From contig JAEWQV010000010.1 of assembly GCA_023399055.1 (NCBI GenBank), positions 124,001-188,000 on the forward strand: a DNA stretch of 64,000 nt, written 5' to 3'. Below, piece after piece: positions 26,390-35,582 of this stretch. Origin of the DNA: Bacillota bacterium. Its GTDB lineage: Bacteria > Bacillota > Clostridia > Lachnospirales > Lachnospiraceae. The notes beneath the pieces are model-generated. The model worked only from the letters and a program-made list of their open reading frames with translations, made no database searches and was not told where the DNA came from. A program made the translations under genes and the position numbers. Within the stretch, counting starts at the first letter, position 1. The number at the start of each line of letters is the position of its first letter.

Positions 26390-28612
26390 TTAGTGTCCAA
26401 ATCCAACAATCTTCCATCCTGTTTGAGGAGATTCAAACACCATTGTACAATCCCAATTTTGCTCCCCACTAGTGATTGTATCATCCTGTTTATATTGAAT
26501 ATCCATAGAAACTCGATAGGTTAATGAGCTTGACTTTGTACCATCTAATAGCTTAACTTCTATTAGCTTAACTGATTTCAAATTGTCAAAAACAGACTTT
26601 GCTCCCCAATTAGAACCAGATAGCGGAAGATAACTACTCTCCATAAACAATCCCTCGTTTGGCATATTTGCTGTTAGTTTCTCTAATAAACTTCCTTTCC
26701 ACATACAATAGAGAGCGGTTTTCTCATCTTTTTGATTCAATGCTTTAAAATATTCCTCAATTACCTTTTCAGGTTCTAATTGAGAAAGTTCACTTTCAGT
26801 TTGGTCAGCTGTTACCATATTAGTAATCCACTGATTTATTGCTAACCCTGTTACCTCCTCAAACCTATTCCCTTTTAAGCTACATGCAGTAAATGCACTA
26901 TGCCTTCCAGAACTTATAAATGCGCCAATAATTTCATTTCCATTTTTAACAACTATTGCTCTGGCATCCCTAGCTGGGTAGAATTCCAGCGGCATACGTT
27001 CCCTTATTCTATATATCTCAACATCAATATTTGTTGAATTAGAATAATCGCTCATATCTAATCCAATATCCTTTGACAACTCATTGTTATAGGCGAAATA
27101 ATATGCATTTGGATTGAAAGCAGATAAAGTTCTAATTTCATTCAGCTTGTTATTCATAGCATAAATTTGGTAGTCCAGTGTCCATCCATACTCTGCAAAA
27201 AGTGTTACAACTTCCTCTTTCATATGGAATGTTATATTTGCATTTTCTAAAAATGAAGCAATATAACGAGCAAAATCAGTATCAACCTCATATAGACCTC
27301 CATCCTTTTCTATATAAGCTTTATCATCCAAGGTATTATAATAAAGCAAACAACTGTACCCACCGTTGTCTTTTGACAATCCAATCTGATATCTCATGCT
27401 GTTATTGTTATATAAATCTGTCTCATCTGAAGGTGTCACACTAAGTTCAATTGAAGATGCTATATTTGAAACAGTTGCTCGATCTGTTGTTTCAAACTCG
27501 GTTACCACTCCCTCCACCAAAAAGTCAGGAAAAAGAGTTATTTTTACACTTTCATATGTTATTTCTTTTGTTAGCGGTTTACTGGTAGGCGTGTCACTAG
27601 GTAGGTTACTATTATCAATATTACTTCCTGTAGTAGGTAATATAGTGCTAGTCGGCAGTTCATTCTCTGGTCTTTCCTTCATACTGCTCATTAAAAATAC
27701 GCTAGCTGTGAGTATAACTACTATTGTTATTACGCTAATCCAAAATGTTGGTTTTTTATATTTCAATACATTTCTAATTCTTTCTTTTACTCCAGTTTCT
27801 CCGAAGGCAAGAGGACTTAATAATCCACTCTTTTTAGCAGATAAAGAGAGTAAGGTAATAGAATATTCCCCTCTAATATCTGCCATTGATTGCTTCATTA
27901 CATACTCATCAGCAGAGAGTTCAATATCTTTTGCTAATAGATAATAAGAAACCCAAACCAAAGGATTAAACCAATGAAATGCTACGATGATAAATGCAAA
28001 CGGTTTTATTAAATAGTCATAACGTTTTATATGGGTCTGCTCATGAAGTATAATAAACTCCAATTCTTTTTCACTTAGTCCTATTGGAATGTATATTTTA
28101 GGATTCACCACCCCAAGTACAAAAGGTGTTGTAATAAGATCAGTCTCAAAGATATTATCCCTGATTCGAATGGCCGTACTTACTCGCTTATATAAACGCA
28201 CATAACTTAAAACTCCATACAGTAATAAGGCAAGTATACCAATACACCAAAGAAATTCTCCCACTGCCAACCAAACCTGGATTGGATTAATACTAGCTCC
28301 TGCATGCACAGGTGGAAGTGTTCTATCAAGTACGGTATTCACCACAGTATCAATAGTAGAGACACCACTCTGAATAGAGGGGTTGGGAGAAGATACGATA
28401 TCCCCGGAAATTGATTGAGGCCTGATTGGGACTGTCTTAACAGGAAGTTCTATGGTAAATGGACAAATTAACCGAACGAATACCACCGCCCAGAGTGCAT
28501 AGGAATATTTTTTCGGTGCTTTCTTAAGGAACAAACGAAGTATCATGACAATCAGCGCTACACAACCGCCACTTAAGCTTAAGTTCAGTATCGTTATAAA
28601 CCCGTTGTTCAT
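26390..28612 (-). CDS. BlaR1/MecR1-like M56 metalloprotease with DUF4829-like C-terminus
   Basis: A 740-residue membrane protein. The N-terminal part has four membrane helices (about 5-28, 38-55, 112-139, 205-225) and the zinc protease motif HEQTH (190-194) in FIILHEQTHIKRYD, with SADEYV downstream: an M56 antirepressor domain. After a fifth helix (about 290-310) and a Thr/Ser-rich linker, the extracellular part is not a penicillin-binding domain. It is a long beta-rich region ending in a fold resembling DUF4829 (EEYFKALNQKDEKTALY... near 620-740). So it likely senses something other than beta-lactams. It overlaps the BlaI-like gene by 4 bp. Confidence 0.83.
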   Translation of the reverse strand: MNNGFITILNLSLSGGCVALIVMILRLFLKKAPKKYSYALWAVVFVRLICPFTIELPVKTVPIRPQSISGDIVSSPNPSIQSGVSTIDTVVNTVLDRTLPPVHAGASINPIQVWLAVGEFLWCIGILALLLYGVLSYVRLYKRVSTAIRIRDNIFETDLITTPFVLGVVNPKIYIPIGLSEKELEFIILHEQTHIKRYDYLIKPFAFIIVAFHWFNPLVWVSYYLLAKDIELSADEYVMKQSMADIRGEYSITLLSLSAKKSGLLSPLAFGETGVKERIRNVLKYKKPTFWISVITIVVILTASVFLMSSMKERPENELPTSTILPTTGSNIDNSNLPSDTPTSKPLTKEITYESVKITLFPDFLVEGVVTEFETTDRATVSNIASSIELSVTPSDETDLYNNNSMRYQIGLSKDNGGYSCLLYYNTLDDKAYIEKDGGLYEVDTDFARYIASFLENANITFHMKEEVVTLFAEYGWTLDYQIYAMNNKLNEIRTLSAFNPNAYYFAYNNELSKDIGLDMSDYSNSTNIDVEIYRIRERMPLEFYPARDARAIVVKNGNEIIGAFISSGRHSAFTACSLKGNRFEEVTGLAINQWITNMVTADQTESELSQLEPEKVIEEYFKALNQKDEKTALYCMWKGSLLEKLTANMPNEGLFMESSYLPLSGSNWGAKSVFDNLKSVKLIEVKLLDGTKSSSLTYRVSMDIQYKQDDTITSGEQNWDCTMVFESPQTGWKIVGFGH

Positions 28613-28968
28613 TTCGTAGCCTCCTCAATCATTTTTTTGATCTGTTCTGCCTCCTCATGTGTAAGTTTCTTATCCTGTAAAAAAGCTGTAATAAAGCTGG
28701 GGAGTGAGTTGTTAAAGGTCTTTTCCAGCACTTGCTCACTCTCATATTTTTGAACCTGCAGACGAGTAACCAGTGCCGATACAACCGCATTTTCATTTTT
28801 TAGTGCTCCTCTTTCGGAAAGCCGTTTAATAACAGAATAAGTAGTTGACTTTTTCCATCCAAATTCTTCTTCACATAACTTCACCAAATCTGTTGAGTTA
28901 ATGGGTTCCTTCTCCCAAACTAAACACATAAAACGATATTCTGCATCAAATATTTTTATACTCTCCAT
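28609..28968 (-). CDS. BlaI/MecI-family transcriptional repressor
   Basis: A 119-residue winged-helix repressor: FMCLVWEKEPINSTDLVKL, then WKKSTTYSVIKRLSERGALK (recognition region), then a C-terminal dimerisation helix. In this family a BlaR1-type protease triggers cleavage of the repressor, which releases target genes, and the gene is usually autoregulated. It overlaps the protease gene by 4 bp, so the pair forms one operon. AGGA precedes the ATG, and a candidate operator lies 23 bp upstream. Confidence 0.9.
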   Translation of the reverse strand: MESIKIFDAEYRFMCLVWEKEPINSTDLVKLCEEEFGWKKSTTYSVIKRLSERGALKNENAVVSALVTRLQVQKYESEQVLEKTFNNSLPSFITAFLQDKKLTHEEAEQIKKMIEEATK

Positions 28969-28990
28969 AAATCCTCCATTCCTGCTTCAC

Positions 28991-29006
28991 TTTACCTTTG
29001 CGTAAA
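28991..29006. promoter_or_regulatory. Candidate operator for the BlaI-like repressor
   Basis: The dyad TTTACCTTTGCGTAAA lies 23 bp before the repressor start. A second dyad, GAAAC-N9-GTTTC, lies at 29012-29030. BlaI-type repressors bind short dyads of the form TTAC..GTAA near their own promoters, which fits the first site. The assignment is from position and symmetry only. Confidence 0.4.
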
Positions 29007-29040
29007 CAAGATGAAACGATGAGTGGTTTCACTTATTACG

Positions 29041-29096
29041 AATAAAGGTCGAATACATTAGACTTTATATCAAGTCTAACGCATTCGACCTTTATT
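29041..29096. terminator. Long hairpin between cdd and the blaI-like gene
   Basis: Arms of 25 nt (29041-29065 and 29072-29096) pair end to end, with two positions forming G-U in one orientation, around a 6-nt loop. The outer foot is AATAAA/TTTATT, giving a T-rich exit. It is most simply the terminator of the deoD-deoC-cdd operon, which ends at 29219. It is longer than needed for termination. Confidence 0.6.
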
Positions 29097-29218
29097 TGTC
29101 AAGTCTAAGAATTAAAAAAGTAAACCTTTTACATTATCATAGTTTACTTTTTTATTACATATTACACATAGAAGCTTGCATTTATATCAGCTTTTGTCAC
29201 TCTAATCAATAATCAGAT

Positions 29219-29722
29219 TTACATATAGTCCGGCCCAAAGCTAAGCGGTAATAAGGACTCTAAAGAATAGATCACATAATCCTCTTCCGATCTTGCCAGT
29301 ATAACCAAAAAGCTCTTAGGATCTACAAATTCTCTTAAAACCTGCCTGCAAACTCCACAGGGAGGAAAGAAATCCTGTATAATTCCTTTTCTGCCACCAA
29401 CTACTGCAATTGCTACAAACTTTCTTTTTCCTTCACTAATTGCCTTAAATACTGCGGTACGTTCCGCACAATTCGTAGGTCCAAAGGCTGCATTCTCAAT
29501 ATTACAGCCATTATATATCTCTTCTTCTGCGGTTAATAATGCTGCTCCAACATGTTGATTAGAGTAAGGAGCATAGGCCTGACCCATTCCCTCTATGGCA
29601 GCTCTGATCAAATTCTTCACAACAGATCTGGTTACAATATCTGTTTGGGTAATTAGCTCCCCTTTTTCCTGGGTGATAAGACTATTCACTTGCATATCAT
29701 CTGATTGTCTATTCTGTTCCAT
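29219..29722 (-). CDS. cdd: Cytidine deaminase
   Basis: A 167-residue zinc deaminase converting cytidine or deoxycytidine to the uridine form. Zinc ligands and catalytic Glu: Cys85 and Glu87 in TNCAERTAVF, Cys122 and Cys125 in PPCGVCRQVL, with YAPYSNQHVGAAL upstream. It has about 30 extra N-terminal residues compared with the usual 130-residue enzyme. The ATG at 29722, after GATGGAGAG, is the best-supported start. It is the last gene of deoD-deoC-cdd; the gap to deoC is 73 bp. Confidence 0.93.
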   Translation of the reverse strand: MEQNRQSDDMQVNSLITQEKGELITQTDIVTRSVVKNLIRAAIEGMGQAYAPYSNQHVGAALLTAEEEIYNGCNIENAAFGPTNCAERTAVFKAISEGKRKFVAIAVVGGRKGIIQDFFPPCGVCRQVLREFVDPKSFLVILARSEEDYVIYSLESLLPLSFGPDYM

Positions 29723-29795
29723 CTTAAACTCTCCATCCTTCCGATTTATTGCAAATTTGGGTGTCACCACAATTTTAAATATTTGCTTTCCTGCT

Positions 29796-30461
29796 TTAGT
29801 ACCCTGAACCCTGTTGATTCTTTGCAAGTTTAACAATTCTGCTGGTACCAAGTCTTGATGCTCCAAGTTCAATGAATTTCTCAGCATCCTCAAAACTAGC
29901 AATACCACCTGCAGCTTTGATTTTTACATTTTGCCCAACATACTTTGCAAATAATTCAACATCCTCAATGGTTGCACCTGTATAAGAAAATCCTGTTGAG
30001 GTCTTAATAAAGTCAGCACCGGCATTGGTTACAATCTCACACATTTTGATTTTCTCATCATCAGTAAGTAAGCAAGCTTCAATAATAACTTTCAGTATAT
30101 GACTACCACAAGCTGCTTTAATTCCCCTTATTTCTTCTTCGATTAGGTCATATTTTTTATCTTTTAAATGACCAATATTAATTACCATATCAATTTCATC
30201 CGCACCATTAGCAATGGCATCCTTTGTTTCAAATACCTTAACTGCTGTGGTATTATAACCATTCGGAAAGCCAATAACGGTACATACTGCCATTCTATCC
30301 TTTACATATTCCTTCACCTGCTTTACAAAAGAAGGAGGGATACATACGGAAGCTACCTGATAGGTGATAGCATCATCACATATCTCTTTTATTTCACTCC
30401 AAGTTGCAGTCTGGGTTAATAATGTATGATCTACTTTTTCAAATATTCCTTGTTTCTCCAT
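29796..30461 (-). CDS. deoC: Deoxyribose-phosphate aldolase
   Basis: A 221-residue class I aldolase that splits 2-deoxyribose-5-phosphate into glyceraldehyde-3-phosphate and acetaldehyde. The Schiff-base lysine is Lys153 in GADFIKTSTGF; other motifs are VIGFPNGYN, ADEIDMVINIG and IKAAGGI. The length is typical. It follows deoD by 17 bp and precedes cdd, forming a nucleoside salvage operon. It ends LAKNQQGSGY. Confidence 0.96.
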   Translation of the reverse strand: MEKQGIFEKVDHTLLTQTATWSEIKEICDDAITYQVASVCIPPSFVKQVKEYVKDRMAVCTVIGFPNGYNTTAVKVFETKDAIANGADEIDMVINIGHLKDKKYDLIEEEIRGIKAACGSHILKVIIEACLLTDDEKIKMCEIVTNAGADFIKTSTGFSYTGATIEDVELFAKYVGQNVKIKAAGGIASFEDAEKFIELGASRLGTSRIVKLAKNQQGSGY

Positions 30462-30478
30462 GAAATCTACCTTTCTTT

Positions 30479-31180
30479 TTAAGCAATCTCTAACGCAATT
30501 TCCATCATGTCACGGAAGGTTAACTGTCTATCTTCTGCAGATAAAGATTCTCCATTAAATACATGATCGGAAATTGTTAAAATACAGAGTGCCTTTTTAT
30601 TTGCTCTTGCAGCATTCATATAAAGAGCAGCTGCTTCCATTTCAACGGCTAATACATTCATCTTACGCCATAAAGCATTGGCATCCTTATTGTCATCATA
30701 GAAGGTGTCAGAAGATAAGACATTACCAACTACCGTCTTAATGTTCATCTTGTCAGCTGCTTCCACTGCTTTACGTAGTAAGGAGAAATCTGCAATCGGA
30801 GCATAGGTTCCTGGAAGTTGATACTGCCTTGCAAAATCAGAATTGGTGGATGCACCCATACCAATAACGATGTCACGAAGTTTAATATCTTCAGCAATTC
30901 CTCCAGCAGAACCAATTCTAATAATGTTATCCACATCATAGAAATTATAAAGTTCATAGGAATAGATACCGATGGACGGCATACCCATACCACCTCCCAT
31001 TACGGATACCTTTTTACCCTTATAGGTTCCTGTAAATCCAAGCATGTTTCTTACTTGATTAAAGCAAACCACATCCTCCAAATACTGTTCTGCTATAAAT
31101 TTAGCTCTTAACGGATCACCCGGCATTAGGACTGTTTTTGCTATTTCTCCTGCTTTCGCTTCATTGTGCGGTGTAGACAT
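30479..31180 (-). CDS. deoD: Purine-nucleoside phosphorylase, DeoD type
   Basis: A 233-residue hexameric-type phosphorylase: MPGDPLRAKFIAEQYL (phosphate loop), RNMLGFTGTYKGK, GGMGMPSIGIYSYEL, RIGSAGGI, AVEMEAAALYMNA and TISDHVFNGE. It releases the base and (deoxy)ribose-1-phosphate from purine nucleosides. As the first gene of deoD-deoC-cdd it supplies deoxyribose-1-phosphate; a phosphopentomutase would be needed before DeoC and is not in this window. AAGGAGG precedes the ATG. Confidence 0.96.
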   Translation of the reverse strand: MSTPHNEAKAGEIAKTVLMPGDPLRAKFIAEQYLEDVVCFNQVRNMLGFTGTYKGKKVSVMGGGMGMPSIGIYSYELYNFYDVDNIIRIGSAGGIAEDIKLRDIVIGMGASTNSDFARQYQLPGTYAPIADFSLLRKAVEAADKMNIKTVVGNVLSSDTFYDDNKDANALWRKMNVLAVEMEAAALYMNAARANKKALCILTISDHVFNGESLSAEDRQLTFRDMMEIALEIA

Positions 31181-31548
31181 GTGTAAATCCTCCTTTTATT
31201 GGTTTAAGTGACTGATTAATATTTGACACTCATTTATATTTTTTAGTCTGGACTGTCAGATAAATACTTTGAAGAGAAAAGAACGGATTGATTACATTTC
31301 TCAGCAGTCTCAATACTAATTTTAGCATATTTTGATAAAATAGGCAATCCGACTTTGTCTTATCCATATGATGTATCAAATGGATATTATCTATACAAAT
31401 TCCTTTCCTTTGGTTGATTTTTTGAAAAGAAGTGATAAAATGTACCATAGTGGTATCTTGAAATTACAAAATCTTTAATTTTACATATATTAAATTTCCT
31501 ATGTATTTCAACTATTTGTAATAGTACAAAAGGAAAGGAGTGTTATAC
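31181..31548. other. Divergent intergenic region, deo operon and MATE gene
   Basis: This 368-bp gap carries the deo promoter listed separately, and an inverted repeat near 31363-31389 (TATCCAT/ATGGATA arms) that could be an operator. Open frames here lack ribosome binding sites and are not supported. Confidence 0.4.
31319..31347 (-). promoter_or_regulatory. Promoter of the deoD-deoC-cdd operon
   Basis: TTGCCT (31347-31342) and TAAAAT (31324-31319) are separated by 17 bp on the minus strand, about 140 bp before the deoD ATG. Confidence 0.55.
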
Positions 31549-32949
31549 TTGAATTTAGTCAACTTATTTTCTGTTCACAGTATGTTAAAACAAGAACAAA
31601 TTATGGGGGATATCCCTACCTCCCGTGTCATATATAGAAACTTCTTTAAAATAGCCTGGCCATCAGCACTTGAAGCCTTTTTAGTCGCATTAATTGGTGT
31701 TGTGGATACAATTATGGTAAGTACATTGGGCAAAGGTGCAATCGCCGCAGTAGGTATCACAAACCAACCGAAATTTGTATTACTAGCAATGATTTTCTCC
31801 CTAAACACAGGCATCACAGCCGTCGTTGCAAGACGAAAGGGTCAAGAAGATCAATTAGGTGCGAACAAAACTCTCCGAGTCGGTATCCTTATTTGCATAA
31901 TTGCCTCCTTACTAATGGCATTTTTAGGTTACCTTTTCGCTACTCCAATTTTATTATTAGCTGGTGCTGAACAATCCTACCTTCCTGACGCTGTCATTTA
32001 TTTTAAAGTACTAATGTTAAGTATACCCTTCCAGGCTCTAAATCTTACCATCAATGCAGCACAAAGAGGCTGTGGTAAGGCTCGAATTTCTATGTGGACG
32101 AATGTTATAAGTAATCTCATTAATATTATCTTTAATTTCTTGCTCATAAATGGTATTGGTTTCTTTCCTAGTCTTGGTGTAAAGGGTTCCGCCATTGCAA
32201 CTACGCTTGGTGCCTTTACTGCCTTTTCTATTTCCCTATTTTCACTACTTCGAAAAAATGCATATTTAACTTTGCATTTTAAAGCAGGCTGGAAACTTAC
32301 AAAGTCATTACTTGACCCTGTAATGAAGGTCAGTGGTAGTGCTTTTGTGGAACAGGTTTTTCTCCGAATTGGGTTTCTCGCCTACGCAGGAATTGTCGCA
32401 AGGTTAGGAACAACTGAGTATGCTACACATCTTATATGCATGAACATCTTAACCCTATCCTTCTGCTTTGGTGACGGTCTAGCCATCGCTGCATCCGCTT
32501 TAGTTGGTCAGAATTTAGGCGCAAAAAGACCGGATTTATCCATAATCTATGGTAAAACCGGCCAACGTCTTGCATTTATTATATCTACCTTTGTATTCCT
32601 AGTCTTCATCTTTGGCCGAAGCTTCCTAGTTTCTCTTTTTAGTGATGAGCCTGCCATTCTAATTCTTGGTGCTTACATCATGATTTTAGCTGCTTTGGGA
32701 ACACATATGCAGACCTCTCAGGTGGTAATGAATGGATGCCTCCGCGGTGCGGGTGATACTAATTTTGTTGCCATTACTTCTTTGATCAGTGTAGCACTTG
32801 TCAGACCTTTTCTTACCTGGTTTTTATGCTTCCCGGCAGGGTTTGGACTTTATGGCGCTTGGATTGCTTTAATCGTCGATCAAAGTGTACGTATGGTGTT
32901 AAGCTATCTTCGTTTTTCCAGTGCCAAATGGGCTACAATCTCATTATAG
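31549..32949 (+). CDS. MATE family efflux transporter
   Basis: A 466-residue protein with twelve predicted membrane helices in two similar halves: FFKIAWPSALEAFLVALIG...DTIMVSTLG at the start and LDPVMKVSGSAFVEQVFLR...YAGIVARLG at the start of the second half, as expected for MATE. These proteins export drugs or cationic metabolites using a Na+ or H+ gradient; the substrate is not predictable. I use TTG 31549, eight bases after GGAAAGGAG; the GTG at 31540 overlaps that site. It converges with the next gene, with only 8 bp between stops. Confidence 0.9.
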   Translation: MNLVNLFSVHSMLKQEQIMGDIPTSRVIYRNFFKIAWPSALEAFLVALIGVVDTIMVSTLGKGAIAAVGITNQPKFVLLAMIFSLNTGITAVVARRKGQEDQLGANKTLRVGILICIIASLLMAFLGYLFATPILLLAGAEQSYLPDAVIYFKVLMLSIPFQALNLTINAAQRGCGKARISMWTNVISNLINIIFNFLLINGIGFFPSLGVKGSAIATTLGAFTAFSISLFSLLRKNAYLTLHFKAGWKLTKSLLDPVMKVSGSAFVEQVFLRIGFLAYAGIVARLGTTEYATHLICMNILTLSFCFGDGLAIAASALVGQNLGAKRPDLSIIYGKTGQRLAFIISTFVFLVFIFGRSFLVSLFSDEPAILILGAYIMILAALGTHMQTSQVVMNGCLRGAGDTNFVAITSLISVALVRPFLTWFLCFPAGFGLYGAWIALIVDQSVRMVLSYLRFSSAKWATISL

Positions 32950-32957
32950 CTATGTCA

Positions 32958-33362
32958 CTATTCTACCGTTTGATCTTTTATCTCATGGGTAATCTTATTA
33001 ACCGTATACCAACCATAGGTTACGGTATGTCCAATGGAAGTCTCAGGGTCGTCCACTACAAACTCGTATAAATGAAACATATACTCGTCCGAGGTGGCAC
33101 CCTCACCTTCAAAATAGAGATAGTAATTCGCAAAAGGTAAACGATAGTAGTATTCCCCTAAAGGATCCGTTAACTCTGCCTTTTCAAAATTACTCGCGTA
33201 TTGCTCTTTTACCATATCCAGTGCTTCCATATTCGTAAGTACGTTTTCAGATGTTATAGAAGTATTTTCACTCATGTTGCTGTAAGTAAGCAGCTTCATT
33301 TGCTCCTTTGTCGACGGTAGAAATAGCAAAATTGAACTTAAACATAATACTATCCACGGCAT
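32958..33362 (-). CDS. Exported or membrane-anchored hypothetical protein
   Basis: 134 residues. A short hydrophobic N-terminus (PWIVLCLSSILLFLP) is followed by a polar region with an acidic, aromatic-rich middle (GEYYYRLPFANYYLYFEGEG) and TVTYGWYTVNKITHEI. AAGGAG lies about ten bases before the ATG. There is no recognisable family. The gene is monocistronic and convergent with the MATE gene. Confidence 0.55.
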   Translation of the reverse strand: MPWIVLCLSSILLFLPSTKEQMKLLTYSNMSENTSITSENVLTNMEALDMVKEQYASNFEKAELTDPLGEYYYRLPFANYYLYFEGEGATSDEYMFHLYEFVVDDPETSIGHTVTYGWYTVNKITHEIKDQTVE

Positions 33363-33629
33363 GAAGGAATCTCCTTACTGCTCTCTCAAACAGTTCTGTT
33401 AATCAGCTGAACTCAGCCAACTATACTTTTTTAGCACTGTTTTAGAAGAGATTATTTTCTTCGACGTGGATAGTATATCACTTATTTACTTATTATTCCA
33501 TTTCATTAGTGTAGCAGTATTCGCCATGATAACTTGTTGCTTTCTTTGATTAATCCATCTATTTCGTTATTTCGTGTACTCTCTTGTCAGATAAATTATT
33601 TTCTAGTAGTCTTTCGCTTCCTCCTTTAA

Positions 33630-34724
33630 CTAATTGTCAGCTTGATCATCATCCTCTTTTAATATAGATTTCTTATTATCTTTTAATAGATCAATCGCTG
33701 ATCTGGAGGGAAGATTTACTTCTTTCCTTGTGGTACTCCTTTTCCAGCCTTTTCTAACAATTAGTGCTGCAATTGTGAGAATTATGCCCCAAATGATTAA
33801 ATAAGGCAGGTTAACTACAAACCATACAAAGAAATTCTTACCGCTTTCACTTAGATTATAAATGGTATCGCCAAATCCATTCTTAATTCTGCTGGCAACA
33901 CTTGGCTTCTCCTCTGAAACAATAGTCAGCTTTCTAACTTCCTGTAGGTTCATGGTAACTGTACTATACGATACTTGATTATCATAATATCTTATCTTGG
34001 TCTCATAATCCTGAAGCTCGTACCTAATCGAACTTAGACGACTCTCCAAAGTTATAATATTATCCAAACTTTCTTCCTTTTCAAGGATTGCAAATAGTCG
34101 TTCCTGCTCTATCTTAAGGGTCTCAAGGTGACTTTCTGCTTCAATGTATTCCAGAGATACATTCTTACTGGATTCTTCTTGACTTACAACATTCGCATTC
34201 TCATTCTCACTTACTGTAGTAATAAATTCCTCCACCTGATCACTTGGAATTCTTGCGATAATACTTCCACTTCGTACACTATCGTTATTATAATACCCTT
34301 TTCCTCTTAAATTGGATTTCTCTACATATCCATTTAGACGTTTGATATCATAGTTAATTTTAGTTACAAGACTATCAAATTCCTGGGTTTCTACCTCCAT
34401 GAAAAATGTTTTAATTATCTTATCTTGTGACTGTGCAACCGTCTCACCGGTTGGCATTGTACTTGTTAAAGCTTCTTCGCTATTAATATTACTTCCAACT
34501 TTTGATTCACTAATAATACTACCGGAGGTTCCATACAATTCAGCTGTTGTTTCTGGGGCTACCGCAGCCTGATTTCCAGAAGTAAAGCCACCTTGCATAT
34601 TTGTATCAAAGGTTAAATTATCTGTACTCATATCTGCCTTTGAATTCTCTTTTGTTGCACTACATGCGGTAAGTAAGGTAACAATAATCATTAAACTAAT
34701 TAAACTTATCACTCTTTTTTTCAT
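33630..34724 (-). CDS. DUF4349 lipoprotein
   Basis: A 364-residue protein with a lipoprotein signal: KKR, hydrophobic stretch, then lipobox LLTAC. A Ser/Thr/Asn-rich linker leads to a domain beginning KIIKTFFMEVETQEFDSLV. A coiled coil follows (LETLKIEQERLFAILEKEE...LESRLSSIRYELQDYETKIRYYDNQVSYSTV), then a C-terminal membrane helix (LPYLIIWGIILTIAALIV) and basic tail. This order is the DUF4349 family, whose function is unknown. With both a lipid anchor and a C-terminal helix, the protein would be held at the membrane at both ends. I use the ATG at 34724; a longer in-frame start precedes it. Confidence 0.85.
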   Translation of the reverse strand: MKKRVISLISLMIIVTLLTACSATKENSKADMSTDNLTFDTNMQGGFTSGNQAAVAPETTAELYGTSGSIISESKVGSNINSEEALTSTMPTGETVAQSQDKIIKTFFMEVETQEFDSLVTKINYDIKRLNGYVEKSNLRGKGYYNNDSVRSGSIIARIPSDQVEEFITTVSENENANVVSQEESSKNVSLEYIEAESHLETLKIEQERLFAILEKEESLDNIITLESRLSSIRYELQDYETKIRYYDNQVSYSTVTMNLQEVRKLTIVSEEKPSVASRIKNGFGDTIYNLSESGKNFFVWFVVNLPYLIIWGIILTIAALIVRKGWKRSTTRKEVNLPSRSAIDLLKDNKKSILKEDDDQADN

Positions 34725-35108
34725 AAAACACCCATCCCTTTCTTGGCTCCTTACAACTTCAGTCCAAAGACCCAAAGTTCCTCCCATTTCTTCGTTCTAA
34801 CCTCGTTCTAATTAGCTATACGTTAATTATATTTATTAGACGCAAAAAACTGTTAATACGTTCCAATTTAAAGTAAATATTGTGTATATAACTGAATTCT
34901 AAATTACCATCATTTGAATTAAATAAACACACCTTGCGAGGTTCTTAGACTATCGTAAGAGGTTTCACTTATTTCTTAGCATAGAAAAATGAGACTGCCT
35001 TCGGATAATAAATCTATTCCTACGTTAGTCTCATTTCTATGTTAAAATATAAGTCATATTAAGCCAAGATACATTCTCATTGCGATAATTGCTTTACATA
35101 CAGGCATT
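34725..35108. other. Intergenic region between mrnC and the DUF4349 gene
   Basis: 384 bp. It contains the mrnC-side terminator (34978-35051) and AT-rich DNA that must hold the DUF4349 promoter. Nothing else is recognised. Confidence 0.4.
34978..35051 (-). terminator. Terminator of cysE-cysS-mrnC
   Basis: On the minus strand a stem of about 15 bp (around 35051-35037 with 34996-34980, one 2-nt bulge) closes a loop of about 40 nt and is followed by TTTTTC. It lies about 60 bp after the mrnC stop. Confidence 0.6.
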
Positions 35109-35582
35109 TTATTTTCGCGAAGGTTCTTCACCTGTAAGCTTTTCAATCTGAGGTTTTAATAACTCCATTAATCGCTCCATTTGATCGGTTAAATACAGAT
35201 AACCAAATAAAGCCTCTAACCCAGTTGCAGTACGATATTCAATGATTCCCGCATTTTTTGCAGAGGTAAAAGACTTGGCATTACGCCCCCTCTTAAACAC
35301 AGCGATTTCTTCTTCCGTCAGACTATCTTTAATAATATGATAAAGATCAGCCTGTGATGCTGCTTGTACGAGTTTTGCTGCACGTTTATGAAGCTTATTC
35401 ACCGGAGCATTCCCGCCTTCTACTACGCTTGTACGAATGATGAGATCAAAAATAGAATCTCCGATAAAAGCCAGTGTCAAAGGTGAATAAGACTTAATAT
35501 CCGTGTTTGGAAGCTGATAAAACGCATTAATATACTGATGCAATCCTTTTAATCCATTCTCGTTATTTAACTGCGTTTCCAT
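35109..35582 (-). CDS. mrnC: Mini-ribonuclease III
   Basis: A 157-residue RNase III-fold nuclease without a double-strand RNA-binding domain. The signature LAFIGDSIFDLIIRTSVV carries the catalytic acidic residues; downstream RGRNAKSFTSAKNAGIIEYRTATGLEALFGYLYL matches the second RNase III motif. MrnC processes 23S rRNA ends in Firmicutes. It overlaps cysS by 16 bp; the cysS-mrnC order is conserved in many Firmicutes. It should be cotranscribed from the T-box-controlled promoter. Confidence 0.92.
   Translation of the reverse strand: METQLNNENGLKGLHQYINAFYQLPNTDIKSYSPLTLAFIGDSIFDLIIRTSVVEGGNAPVNKLHKRAAKLVQAASQADLYHIIKDSLTEEEIAVFKRGRNAKSFTSAKNAGIIEYRTATGLEALFGYLYLTDQMERLMELLKPQIEKLTGEEPSRK

Noticed and set aside
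31230..31448. 72-codon minus-strand frame upstream of deoD
   Set aside because: It covers the deo promoter, has no ribosome binding site and is not protein-like.
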